A stretch of DNA of 64,000 nt from Shimia sp. R10_1 (GTDB lineage: Bacteria; Pseudomonadota; Alphaproteobacteria; Rhodobacterales; Rhodobacteraceae), in the NCBI RefSeq assembly GCF_017744095.1, contig NZ_JAGHQX010000004.1, forward strand, positions 62,001 to 126,000, read 5' to 3'. The notes under the pieces are model-generated. The model was not told where the DNA came from, did not search any database, and saw nothing but the letters and a program-made list of their open reading frames with translations. The position numbers were made by a program, and so were the translations under genes. Shown piece by piece: positions 26,366 to 35,013 of the stretch; within the stretch, counting starts at the first letter, position 1; the number at the start of each line of letters is the position of its first letter.

Positions 26366-28627
26366 ATGCCTATGCCCTCCAAAGAGGAAGTTCTTGAGTG
26401 GATTTCCGAAAACCCGACCCTCACCTCTAAACGTGACATCGCCAAAGCCTTTGGCATCAAAGGTGCTGCGCGTATTGATCTGAAGCGGCTTCTGAAAGAG
26501 CTTGAAGCAGAGGGTCACCTGCAAAAACGGCGCAAGACCTATCGTGATCCCGATACGTTGCCCCCGGTTTCCGTGTTGCAAATTACAGGCCCCAATGATG
26601 ACGGAGATCTCTTTGCCCGGCCATTGGAATGGCATGGCGAGGGAGAGGCACCTATCGTGTTGGTGCTCCCGCGTGCGTCCGACCCTGCTCTGGGGCAGGG
26701 GGATCGTATCTTGGGTCGTTTGACTGAGGTATCCGAAGAGAGTTTCCAATATGAAGCCCGGCTCATTCGCCGGATCGGCACCAATCCGCGCCGTGTCTTG
26801 GGGGTTTTCCGCAAGACCGCTGAAGGCGGGCGTATTGTCCCAATTGATAAGGGGGACGGCAAAGAGTGGTCCGTTGCCAGTGATCAAGCGGCGGGCGCAA
26901 AAGAAGGCGAGCTTGTTGAGGCGGAACAGATTGGCCCACGGGGGCGCCTTGGCTTGCCTCGCGCACGTATTGTCAGCCGTCTTGGTGATCCAAGCGCGCC
27001 CAAATCTGTTTCTCTGATCGCCATCCATCAGCATGGGATCCCTGACACCTTTCCTGATGACGTCGTTGCGGAGGCGGATAAAGCCAAACCTGCCCCGCTT
27101 GGGAAACGTGATGATTTGCGCGATATGCCATTTGTCACGATTGACCCTGCCGATGCACGCGATCACGATGATGCCTGTTGGGCCCATGCGGATGACGATC
27201 CCAAAAACGCGGGTGGACATGTGCTGTGGGTGGCGATTGCCGATGTGGCGCAATACGTGACGCCAGACACTGCGCTGGATCGCGAAGCGCGTAAACGTGG
27301 CAACTCCTCCTATTTCCCCGATCGCGTGGTGCCAATGTTGCCCGATCGCCTGTCTGGGGATCTTTGCTCTCTGCACGAAGGTGTGCCTCGCGCCGTTATT
27401 GCGCTGCGTATTCAGATTGACGCGCATGGCAAAAAGATCGGCCATCGTTTCTGTCGAGCGATGATCCGCTCCGTGGCGTCGCTGCATTATGGCGAGGTGC
27501 AGCAGGCCCAAGATGGGCATCCAAATGAGCGTTGCGCACCCCTTATGGAAAGCGTGATCACCCCGCTATATGCCGCTTATGCTGCGCTCACCAAAGCGCG
27601 CGAGGCGCGCCAGCCTCTGGCGCTGGATCTGCCAGAGCGCAAGATCGAGCTGTCTGACAAAGGCGATGTGCTTTCGGTAAATTTCCGGGATCGCTTTGAC
27701 GCCCATAAGCTGATCGAAGAGTTCATGGTGCTTGCCAATGTCTGCGCCGCCGAAACGTTGATTGCGAAGGCCTCTCCACTTCTATTCCGCGTGCACGAAG
27801 AGCCAAGCCCCGAAAAACTCAATTCATTGCGCGACACGGCGCAAGCGGCCGGACTTACGCTGGCAAAAGGGCAAGTGCTGCAGACCCGGCATCTGAACCA
27901 ACTCCTCGACGCTGCAGCAGGTACGGAACAGGCTGAGCTGATCAACCTGTCCACGCTGCGGTCGATGACGCAGGCCTATTATACCCCACAGAACTTTGGT
28001 CACTTTGGCCTAGCGCTGCGGGCCTATGCCCATTTCACCTCGCCGATCCGGCGTTATGCCGATCTGATCGTGCACCGGGCGCTGATCTCCGCGCATGGCT
28101 GGGGGGATGATGGCCTGACGCCGGAAACCATCGAGCGGCTTGAAAACACGGCAACCCATATTTCCGACACCGAGCGCCGCTCCATGCTGGCGGAGCGTGA
28201 CACCACGGATCGATATCTCGCCGCCTATATGTCAGAGCGGATCGGCAATGAGTTCACTGGCCGGATCAGCGGAATTGCACGTTTTGGCGTCTTTGTGAAA
28301 CTCGATGAAACCGGCGCCGATGGTCTGATCCCCATGCGTGAGCTAGGGCGGGAATATTTCCATTTTGATGCGGAAACCAATACGCTGACTGGCTCTGATA
28401 CGGGGATCGTGATTGGTCTGGGCCAGCGCGTAACCACACGTTTAACCGAAGCTGCCCCAGTGACAGGGGGCATCGCACTGGAACTGATTTCGCTGGATGG
28501 CGAATTGGTGAAACGTGCGGGACGTGGCGGAAAAAACCGGCGCGGTGGTCCACCACGGCGCAAGGCCGCCAAGGCAAAGCACAAGGCGGCCAAGACCAAA
28601 CGCAAGGTCACTCGGCGGCGGAAGTGA
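26366..28627 (+). CDS. rnr: Ribonuclease R
   Basis: A processive 3'-5' exoribonuclease that degrades structured RNA. The 753-residue protein has an N-terminal winged-helix region (SKEEVLEWISENPTL), cold-shock domains, the RNB catalytic domain with acidic cluster TIDPADARDHDDA and the HFTSPIRRYADLIVHR segment, a C-terminal S1 domain (FTGRISGIARFGVFVKL), and a Lys/Arg-rich tail. Its last 20 bases overlap the end of the convergent GST gene. Confidence 0.95.
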   Translation: MPMPSKEEVLEWISENPTLTSKRDIAKAFGIKGAARIDLKRLLKELEAEGHLQKRRKTYRDPDTLPPVSVLQITGPNDDGDLFARPLEWHGEGEAPIVLVLPRASDPALGQGDRILGRLTEVSEESFQYEARLIRRIGTNPRRVLGVFRKTAEGGRIVPIDKGDGKEWSVASDQAAGAKEGELVEAEQIGPRGRLGLPRARIVSRLGDPSAPKSVSLIAIHQHGIPDTFPDDVVAEADKAKPAPLGKRDDLRDMPFVTIDPADARDHDDACWAHADDDPKNAGGHVLWVAIADVAQYVTPDTALDREARKRGNSSYFPDRVVPMLPDRLSGDLCSLHEGVPRAVIALRIQIDAHGKKIGHRFCRAMIRSVASLHYGEVQQAQDGHPNERCAPLMESVITPLYAAYAALTKAREARQPLALDLPERKIELSDKGDVLSVNFRDRFDAHKLIEEFMVLANVCAAETLIAKASPLLFRVHEEPSPEKLNSLRDTAQAAGLTLAKGQVLQTRHLNQLLDAAAGTEQAELINLSTLRSMTQAYYTPQNFGHFGLALRAYAHFTSPIRRYADLIVHRALISAHGWGDDGLTPETIERLENTATHISDTERRSMLAERDTTDRYLAAYMSERIGNEFTGRISGIARFGVFVKLDETGADGLIPMRELGREYFHFDAETNTLTGSDTGIVIGLGQRVTTRLTEAAPVTGGIALELISLDGELVKRAGRGGKNRRGGPPRRKAAKAKHKAAKTKRKVTRRRK

Positions 28628-29342
28628 GCACCGGACGGTGGCGTGACATGTCTGGGTAGATGCTGGCGCGCACCCGATCAACATAGGGTTTGAAACGGGT
28701 GTTAGCCATCACCGCACGGCGCAAATCCGTGTCCGCGGGCAGGCGTTGGATCATGTCCAGAACCGGCGCAATCGTGGCGTCCGCTGCTGTGGGATGTGCG
28801 CCAAACAGAAAAGGCTGCCCCCCCAGTGTTGCGTCCAGTGCGGCAAGATCCTTGTCAAATCGCGCCTGTCTGTCTTCGGCAGAGAAACGTGCAATGCCCT
28901 GCGCCATAAGCGCCGACCGCACGCTTTCTTGTGCTTGATCTGCGAGCGTGTCTCTCAAATCGCTTGGCGCTTCGGCAAAGAAGGCTTCTCGCATGATTGG
29001 CCAAACGTCTGGATGCAACCAGCGATCATGCACCATGCCCAGAACAAGGCTATGTTCAACCATCGACTTCAGTGCATGCGCTTGGCAGATCTGTGTGTGT
29101 GACAAACCTGGGTAAAAGTCAGCGCCGCGCTCTGTCAGAAAATCCTCAATGTTGGAGCTATCCGGGATCAGACGCTCCTCATATCGCAAGAAAGGCAGCT
29201 TCCCGAGCGGCCCCTCGGTTACGTCGGTTGTGTACTCGGGTTGCCAGTCTTCTCCAGCCATTTCCAACAGGCACAGGGCTTTCAGACAAAATGGCGAATA
29301 AGTTGGCATGGCGGTATCGCCGGGGAACATAACGAGGTGCAT
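28608..29342 (-). CDS. Glutathione S-transferase family protein (metaxin-like N-domain)
   Basis: The 244-residue protein opens with a thioredoxin-like N-domain (PTYSPFCLKALCLLEMAG) and has an all-helical C-domain with the TAADATIAPVLDMI capping motif. The N-domain style is that of the metaxin/Faxc branch rather than classical GSTs, so glutathione transfer activity is not assured. I chose the ATG at 29342 because the conserved strand begins there. It is divergent from a WYL regulator, with 83 bases between them, which suggests that the regulator may control it. Confidence 0.8.
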   Translation of the reverse strand: MHLVMFPGDTAMPTYSPFCLKALCLLEMAGEDWQPEYTTDVTEGPLGKLPFLRYEERLIPDSSNIEDFLTERGADFYPGLSHTQICQAHALKSMVEHSLVLGMVHDRWLHPDVWPIMREAFFAEAPSDLRDTLADQAQESVRSALMAQGIARFSAEDRQARFDKDLAALDATLGGQPFLFGAHPTAADATIAPVLDMIQRLPADTDLRRAVMANTRFKPYVDRVRASIYPDMSRHRPVLTSAAE

Positions 29343-29425
29343 GTCTTTCTCCTTGGTCAAATGCTGTGCAAGGAGTAACCGGGCCTCTTGTCAGTTTTTG
29401 TCAGTTGGGTGCAGTATCAGAAATT

Positions 29426-30118
29426 ATGAGCCGTACCGATCGACTGTTCCAACTCATGCAAGCCTTACGGGATTTGCCGTCACCCGCCACAGCACACATC
29501 CTTGCGCAGGAAACGGGTGTTTCAGAGCGCACCATCTATCGTGATATCGACAGTCTGCGTGCGCTGGGGGCTGTGATTGATGGCGAGGCTGGGTTTGGCT
29601 TCACGCTGGTAGAAGATGCCACGCTGCCCCCTCTCGGGTTCTTGCCAGAAGAAATCGAAGCCTTGGTGGTCGGTTTAAACGAAGTGAGAGAAGTTGGTGA
29701 TCCCGCACTTGCGGCCGCTGCACGGTCAGCTCTCAACAAACTGAAGTCTCGGCTTCCAGAGGGCCAATCTCATCGCCTTCAACACGCAGTTTTATCGGCA
29801 CGTCGGTTTGAAAAACCGCCTGCGCCGGGCATTGACGCAAGTGTGTTGCGACAGGCAGCCTGGGAAGAGCGGACGGTGGGGTTTGACTATGCCGACGCAC
29901 AGGGTGCTTACACAACACGCACCGCTGATCCTCTTTCGATTGTCTTCATGAAAACCGCACATTGTCTGTTGGCTTTCTGTCATCTGCGGAATGATTTCCG
30001 TGCGTTTCGTTTGGATCGCATGTCCAACCTGTTGGTAACTGAGCGTTCATTTCGGCCAAATCGTATCCCGATGTTGCGGGAATTTAAGCAGCGTTTGCAC
30101 ACAGAAAATACCAGATAG
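29426..30118 (+). CDS. HTH-WYL transcriptional regulator (YafY type)
   Basis: The 230-residue protein has an N-terminal winged helix-turn-helix (RLFQLMQALRDL, TSVSERTIYRDIDSLRALGA-like region in residues 5-55) followed by a WYL sensor domain in which FDYADAQGAYTTRTADPLSI and the Arg-rich FRAFRLDRMSNL can be seen. Family members sense small ligands or nucleic acid and regulate neighbours. The divergent GST is the likely target; this is inference from position. I chose the ATG at 29426 because the helix-turn-helix begins directly after it. Confidence 0.85.
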   Translation: MSRTDRLFQLMQALRDLPSPATAHILAQETGVSERTIYRDIDSLRALGAVIDGEAGFGFTLVEDATLPPLGFLPEEIEALVVGLNEVREVGDPALAAAARSALNKLKSRLPEGQSHRLQHAVLSARRFEKPPAPGIDASVLRQAAWEERTVGFDYADAQGAYTTRTADPLSIVFMKTAHCLLAFCHLRNDFRAFRLDRMSNLLVTERSFRPNRIPMLREFKQRLHTENTR

Positions 30119-30203
30119 GCAAATCCTCGCGCTTGTTCTGTTGCGCGCTTTGTTGTTTTGCCGCAGCGCTGTACACTTTGGAAAACAGGCGAGGAGCGGT
30201 GCC

Positions 30204-31475
30204 ATGTTGGCAAAAAAACGATGGGCAATCGGAATGATCTGCGCTGCAATGGCGACAGCGGCTTGGGCAAATCCACCCTCGCATTCTCTCCGCCCCGTTC
30301 TGCGCACAGTTGAGCCCAACCTTGCTGCATCAAACACTGTATCTGTTTCAGTCAGCGACAAAGGATTTTCCCGTTGGCTGAACAGCTATCGCAGCCGAGC
30401 GGTTCGTGCCGGGATCAGTGCGGCTGTTTTTGATCAGGCGTTTTCTGGAGTTCAGTACAACGCAGACGTGATCAAAAGAGATCGCAACCAAAGTGAGTTC
30501 ACCAAAACCATTTGGGAATATCTCGACAGTGCGGTTTCGGATGCGCGCGTGAAAAATGGCAAAGCAGCCTTGCGCGAATACAGCGATACACTTCAGCGCA
30601 TCGAAGCGCGGTATGGCGTGGACAAAGAGGTGGTTGTCGCGGTCTGGGGGCTGGAAAGCAATTATGGCACCTATCGTGGTAAAACGCCGATCATCGAAGC
30701 CTTGGCCACGCTTGCTTATGACGGTCGCCGAGGTGAGTTCTTTGAACAGCAGCTGACGGCAGCCTTGACGATTCTGCAAAACGGCGATGTTTCTGCACAG
30801 AACATGACTGGAAGTTGGGCGGGGGCTATGGGGCACACGCAGTTTATCCCGACTTCCTATCAGACATTTGCGGTGGATTTCACTGGCGATGGCAAGCGTG
30901 ACATTTGGTCAGACGATCCCACGGATGCTCTTGCCTCTACGGCTGCTTATCTCAACAGATCTGGCTGGGTGTCGGGACAGCCCTGGGGGGTAGAGGTGAA
31001 GATTCCGCGTGATTTTGATTACGCCCTTGCCAGCCGTCAGATTCAGAAGCAGCCCTCAGAATGGGCGCGCCTTGGTGTGGTTGATATGCAGGGTCGGTCG
31101 GTTCAAAATCACGGTAAGGCTTCTCTGCTACTGCCTGCAGGCGGAAAGGGCGCTGCCTTTCTTATCTTCGAAAATTTCGCCGTGATTGAACGCTACAATA
31201 CCGCTGATGCGTATGTGATCGGGGTCGGGCATCTGAGCGATCGCATTCAGGGCGGCCCCCCCATTCTCGGAAAGTGGCCGCGCGAAGATCGCGCTCTGAC
31301 TTTCAATGAACGAAAAGAGTTGCAGCAACGTCTTTCTAAGGCGGGATTTGATACACAAAAGATAGACGGAAAGATCGGCCCATTGACCATTGAAGCGGTG
31401 CGTAAGTATCAGGATTCGGTTGGGCTTGACCCAGATGGATATGCGTCTCTGACACTGCTTAAAACGCTGCGCTGA
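30204..31475 (+). CDS. Lytic murein transglycosylase (MltB-type) with peptidoglycan-binding domain
   Basis: It cleaves peptidoglycan glycan strands in the periplasm. The 423-residue protein starts with a signal peptide (KKRWAIGMICAAMATAAWA), has an SLT_2 catalytic domain with the Glu in VWGLESNYGTYRG, continues through MGHTQFIPTSYQTFAVDF, and ends with a PG_binding_1 module (LSKAGFDTQKIDGKIGPLT). The start has GAGGAGCGG before ATG 30204. A strong bidirectional terminator follows. Confidence 0.93.
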   Translation: MLAKKRWAIGMICAAMATAAWANPPSHSLRPVLRTVEPNLAASNTVSVSVSDKGFSRWLNSYRSRAVRAGISAAVFDQAFSGVQYNADVIKRDRNQSEFTKTIWEYLDSAVSDARVKNGKAALREYSDTLQRIEARYGVDKEVVVAVWGLESNYGTYRGKTPIIEALATLAYDGRRGEFFEQQLTAALTILQNGDVSAQNMTGSWAGAMGHTQFIPTSYQTFAVDFTGDGKRDIWSDDPTDALASTAAYLNRSGWVSGQPWGVEVKIPRDFDYALASRQIQKQPSEWARLGVVDMQGRSVQNHGKASLLLPAGGKGAAFLIFENFAVIERYNTADAYVIGVGHLSDRIQGGPPILGKWPREDRALTFNERKELQQRLSKAGFDTQKIDGKIGPLTIEAVRKYQDSVGLDPDGYASLTLLKTLR

Positions 31476-31495
31476 TCTCTCCCAATCCTAAGAAA

Positions 31496-31530
31496 AAGGC
31501 GGCCTCTGATCCCAGAGGCCGCCTTCTTTA
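31496..31530. terminator. Bidirectional terminator
   Basis: AAGGCGGCCTCTG and CAGAGGCCGCCTT form a 13-base-pair stem with loop ATCC, with an A run before and a T-rich stretch after, so it can act on both strands. It lies between the transglycosylase and the convergent permease gene. Confidence 0.92.
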
Positions 31531-31547
31531 TCTGCTTTGTCTACCGT

Positions 31548-32402
31548 TTAGGAGGGCGACATGCCCCGCAGGCGCTCTGAACGCCGGCGCAGAAGCTCCA
31601 CCGTGGTCAAAAGCGCGATAGAGATCGCAACCAAGATGGTCGCCACGGCCAGAATGGTCGGGCTGATTTGTTCGCGCAGGCCGGTGAACATCTGCCATGG
31701 CAAGGTCTGTTGCTTGGCTGAGCCCACAAAGATCACCACCACAACCTCGTCAAAAGAAGTGATGAAGGCAAACAGCGCGCCGGAGATCACGCCGGGCAGG
31801 ATCAGAGGCATCTGTATGCGATAGAATGTGGTGACAGGGTTGGCGCCCATGCTGGCCGCAGCACGAGTAAGAGAATGGTCAAAGCCAACCAGCGTTGCGG
31901 TCACGGTGATGATCACAAAGGGAATTCCAAGCGCTGCGTGCGCCAGAACCACACCCCAGTAGGTGCCTGCAAGCCCCATCCGAGAGTAGAAGAAATACAT
32001 GCCGGCTGCAGAGATAATCAGGGGCACGATCATCGGAGAGATCATCGTGGCCATGATGGCGCGGCGGAAAGGCACATGCGGTTGGCTGAGGCCGATGGCG
32101 GCCAATGTGCCCAGCGACACAGAGATCAACGTGGCCGCTGGTGCGATTTTCACCGAGTTCCAGAGGGCATCTTGCCAGTCGGGATTGCCGAAGAAATCCC
32201 GATAGTGTTTGAGCGAATAGCCTTCTGGATCAAAGCTCAGCATTTCCTTGGTGAAGGTGAAGAAGTCCTGTGCGTTAAAGCTCAGGGGGATCACCACCAT
32301 GATGGGCGCGATCAGGAAGAAAAAGATCAGGCCACAGATGACACGGAAAGAGTAATACCAGGCACGCTGGCCGGTGGTTGCATATGGTGGAAGTGCGCTC
32401 AT
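31548..32402 (-). CDS. Polyamine-type ABC transporter permease (PotC-like)
   Basis: The 284-residue inner-membrane protein has six hydrophobic segments and the permease EAA loop LTRAAASMGANPVTTFYRIQMPLILPG, as in PotC/PotI. It pairs with the permease encoded just upstream (gap of 5 bases) to form the channel of a spermidine/putrescine-type importer. It is the last gene of the order ATPase, binding protein, permease, permease. Its ligand is inferred from the family and from the neighbouring aminotransferase and oxidase. Confidence 0.85.
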   Translation of the reverse strand: MSALPPYATTGQRAWYYSFRVICGLIFFFLIAPIMVVIPLSFNAQDFFTFTKEMLSFDPEGYSLKHYRDFFGNPDWQDALWNSVKIAPAATLISVSLGTLAAIGLSQPHVPFRRAIMATMISPMIVPLIISAAGMYFFYSRMGLAGTYWGVVLAHAALGIPFVIITVTATLVGFDHSLTRAAASMGANPVTTFYRIQMPLILPGVISGALFAFITSFDEVVVVIFVGSAKQQTLPWQMFTGLREQISPTILAVATILVAISIALLTTVELLRRRSERLRGMSPS

Positions 32403-32407
32403 GTCCG

Positions 32408-33682
32408 TTACCCCAGCTTCACGTTGTCGATGCCGACGATCTTGTCATAGGCCCAATAGAGCACCAGAACGACCGCCAGAAGGATGGCCCCAAGCGCTGA
32501 GGCAAGACCCCAGTTGAGCGAGGTCGAGATGTGGAAGGCAATCTGGTTGGAGATGAAAGTGCCTTTGGTGCCGCCCACAAGCGCAGGCGTGATGTAATAG
32601 CCGATGGCAAGGATGAACACGAGGATCGACCCGGCGCCAATACCCGGCACGGTCTGCGGGAAATAGACCCGCCAGAAAGCTGTCCAATCAGTTGCGCCCA
32701 GAGATTTGGCCGCGCGCAGATAGGACGGGTTGATGGTTTGCATCACGGAATACATCGGCAGGATCATGAACGGCAGCAGGATGTGGGTCATGGCCACGAT
32801 GGTGCCGAACTGGTTGTTGATGATCACAAGGCGGCTGTCATCGGCCACAAGTCCAACATAGACCAGGATGTCGTTGATCACCCCCTGTTGTTGCAGCAGG
32901 ATTTTCCAGGCGGAGGTCCGCACCAGAAGCGATGTCCAGAACGGCAGCAACACCAGGATCATCAAGATGTTGGCCTTGCGCGCAGGGAGGTTGGCCAAAA
33001 GCCACGCCACCGGATAGGCCAACAGGATACAGCAAGATGTGATCGCCAGCGACATCCAGAGGGTGCGGCCCAACAGCTTCATGTAGATCTGCTCATCTTC
33101 CGGCCGCATTTCAGGACCGTCCGTACCGACCCGCATATCAACAGCATTGAGGAAGTAGCCGGATGTGATGGTGGGGGAATAGGTCTGGATTGTGCGCCAA
33201 TTGTCGTGCTCGCCCCAGCCCTTGTTGATGTCGATCAGCTCTTCTTTCCAAGGGCCGCCTGCTTCAAGATCAAATTTCTTGGCTTTCCGGCCGGTCTTGC
33301 GGAACATGGAAGACATGCCGGGGTTTTCATAGTTCAGCCGCGTGCCGACCTTGGTGTGGATCTTGGCTTCGGCGGCTTCTTTGAGATCGGCGGCCAAAGC
33401 GGCATAGACCACCTCATCGGGCAACTCGCCTGTGCTTGCGTCCCAATCAGCGAGGGCTTCCACCGTGCGGGGAAGCGTGTTGGTCACGATGCCATTCTGT
33501 ACCGAGCGATAGAGCATATCCACCACAGGCAGGATGAAGCTCACGAGAATGAAGATCAGCAGAGGGGCGATCAGCAGCAGCGCCCGGAGTTTCTGTCGCC
33601 GGAGTGCCCGCGCGAGACTGCGCTTGAGGGGCGTCCCGTCTGCGGCCAGAACCGGGCCGGCGGTATCGGTCATATCGCTCAT
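32408..33682 (-). CDS. Polyamine-type ABC permease (PotB-like) with large periplasmic insert
   Basis: The 424-residue protein has the six-helix PotB/PotH core with the EAA loop LRAAKSLGATDWTAFWRVYFPQT. Between the first helix (about residues 33-55) and the second (about 205-228) lies a hydrophilic stretch of about 145 residues, against about 55 in the PotH-like protein of the other importer in this island. This loop should face the periplasm beside the binding protein. An intercistronic hairpin separates the gene from the binding-protein gene upstream. Confidence 0.85.
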   Translation of the reverse strand: MSDMTDTAGPVLAADGTPLKRSLARALRRQKLRALLLIAPLLIFILVSFILPVVDMLYRSVQNGIVTNTLPRTVEALADWDASTGELPDEVVYAALAADLKEAAEAKIHTKVGTRLNYENPGMSSMFRKTGRKAKKFDLEAGGPWKEELIDINKGWGEHDNWRTIQTYSPTITSGYFLNAVDMRVGTDGPEMRPEDEQIYMKLLGRTLWMSLAITSCCILLAYPVAWLLANLPARKANILMILVLLPFWTSLLVRTSAWKILLQQQGVINDILVYVGLVADDSRLVIINNQFGTIVAMTHILLPFMILPMYSVMQTINPSYLRAAKSLGATDWTAFWRVYFPQTVPGIGAGSILVFILAIGYYITPALVGGTKGTFISNQIAFHISTSLNWGLASALGAILLAVVLVLYWAYDKIVGIDNVKLG

Positions 33683-33769
33683 AGTATCCCTGTCGGCTAT
33701 TGCCGTTTGTGCGTTGCAAGTCTGCTTTGGCGCAGACGAACACCTATTTTTAGGTTGTTCTTATTTTGG

Positions 33770-33797
33770 AGGAGGGGGCCAGCTGTGGCCCCTTCCT
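33770..33797. repeat. Intercistronic hairpin after the binding-protein gene
   Basis: A 12-base-pair stem (AGGAGGGGGCCA against TGGCCCCTTCCT, with one G-T pair) encloses GCTG. It lies 24 bases past the stop of the binding-protein gene and before the permease genes. On the minus strand no T run follows, so it more likely protects the upstream message, giving excess binding protein over permease, than ends transcription. Confidence 0.65.
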
Positions 33798-33821
33798 AAA
33801 TTTTGTCAGCTTAGGCTGGGA

Positions 33822-34928
33822 TTATTTCGCCAGCCACGCTTCGAATTTCGCGTTCAGGTCATCGCGGTTGTCGGCCCACCATTCGTAGTCATAGATGTGT
33901 ACGTTGGTTGCGTTGGCCGGATCGGTTGGCATGTGTGGTGCCATGTCGATGCCCAGTTCAGCGTGAGTGCCAACCAGCGGCGCAGAAGAGGCGCGGGCCG
34001 GACCGTAGGAGATGTACTTCGCCTGATCGGCCAGACGCTGGGTGTCGGTGGCGAACTTCAGGAAGTCCATCACACGCGCTTTGCGGTCTGCTGGCAGGCC
34101 TTCTGGAACAATCCAACCGTCCAGGTCAAAGGACTGCATGTCCCAGAGCATGCCAATTGGCTGGTTCTGCTCTGCGATGGCAGAGAACAGGCGGCCGTTG
34201 AAGGTGGAGCCCATCACAACTTCGCCGTCTGCCAGCAGCTGTGGGGTTTCTGCACCTGCGGTCCACCAGACAACCTGATCCTTGATGGTGTCGAGCTTGG
34301 CCAGCGCCTGGCTCACACCTTCGTCGGTGCCCAGCGTGTCATAGATGTCTTCTTTGGCCACACCGTCACAGAACAGCGCCCATTCCATGTTGTCGATTGG
34401 GCGTTTCTGCAAGGAACGCTTGCCTGGATACGCCTCCAAGTCGAACACATCACAAACAGACGTTGGCGCTGTGTCACCCACCAGGTCTGTGCGGTAGCCG
34501 AAGGTGGTGGAGTAAACGATCTGAGGGACAAAACACTCAGACACGAGCAGATCACCAAAGTCGTCTTCGGCAGAGGTGCCATCAGGCGCAGCTGCAAGAT
34601 CGGCCGATGGGTCAATCTCTACAGCGAGACCTTCGTCGCACAGACGCATCGAGTCAGAGGCCACAACGTCGACCAGATCCCAGGTGACGTTGCCTGCTTC
34701 GTTCATGGCGCGCAGTTTGGCCACCGCTTCGGCAGAGCTTTCATCCCAGGTGACTTTCACTTCTGGGTGCATTTCCAGATAGGGCTCTACATAGGCTTTG
34801 ATCTGGCTGGACTGGTAAGCACCGCCCCAAGACACCAGGGTCATTTCATTTGCCATTTCCTGGGCAAATGCTGCCGGGGCGCAAAGTGCGGTCGTTGCCG
34901 CCAGTGCTGCAAGTTTGGTGAGTTTCAT
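33822..34928 (-). CDS. Polyamine-type ABC transporter periplasmic binding protein
   Basis: The 368-residue protein has a signal peptide (MKLTKLAALAATTALCAPAAFA, cleaved before QEMAN) and a PotD/PotF-type two-lobe binding fold, with ITLVSWGGAY-like first strand (MTLVSWGGAYQ), IVYSTTFGYRTD, and ADGEVVMGSTFNGRLF. It lacks the NWSDYI opening of the second binding protein in this island, so the ligands may differ, for example spermidine here against putrescine there. It is the second gene of the minus-strand operon. Confidence 0.85.
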   Translation of the reverse strand: MKLTKLAALAATTALCAPAAFAQEMANEMTLVSWGGAYQSSQIKAYVEPYLEMHPEVKVTWDESSAEAVAKLRAMNEAGNVTWDLVDVVASDSMRLCDEGLAVEIDPSADLAAAPDGTSAEDDFGDLLVSECFVPQIVYSTTFGYRTDLVGDTAPTSVCDVFDLEAYPGKRSLQKRPIDNMEWALFCDGVAKEDIYDTLGTDEGVSQALAKLDTIKDQVVWWTAGAETPQLLADGEVVMGSTFNGRLFSAIAEQNQPIGMLWDMQSFDLDGWIVPEGLPADRKARVMDFLKFATDTQRLADQAKYISYGPARASSAPLVGTHAELGIDMAPHMPTDPANATNVHIYDYEWWADNRDDLNAKFEAWLAK

Positions 34929-35013
34929 AGAACACTCTCTCCTTGTTGGTTTTCTTTAATTTGTTTCTCTTGTCCCCCGGTCAATTTGGCGCCGGGGGTT
35001 TAAATCACATTTG

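Noticed and set aside
26258-27520. Long open frame (420 codons) on the minus strand opposite rnr
   Set aside because: It mirrors the codon bias of rnr, has no family likeness and no ribosome binding site.
32531-33799. Long open frame on the plus strand opposite the PotB-like permease
   Set aside because: Its product is a His/Arg/Gln-rich string with no domain; the minus-strand permease is clearly the real gene.
33534-35003. Open frame of 489 codons on the plus strand opposite the binding-protein gene
   Set aside because: It is antisense to a gene with a signal peptide and conserved fold, and its product shows no motif.
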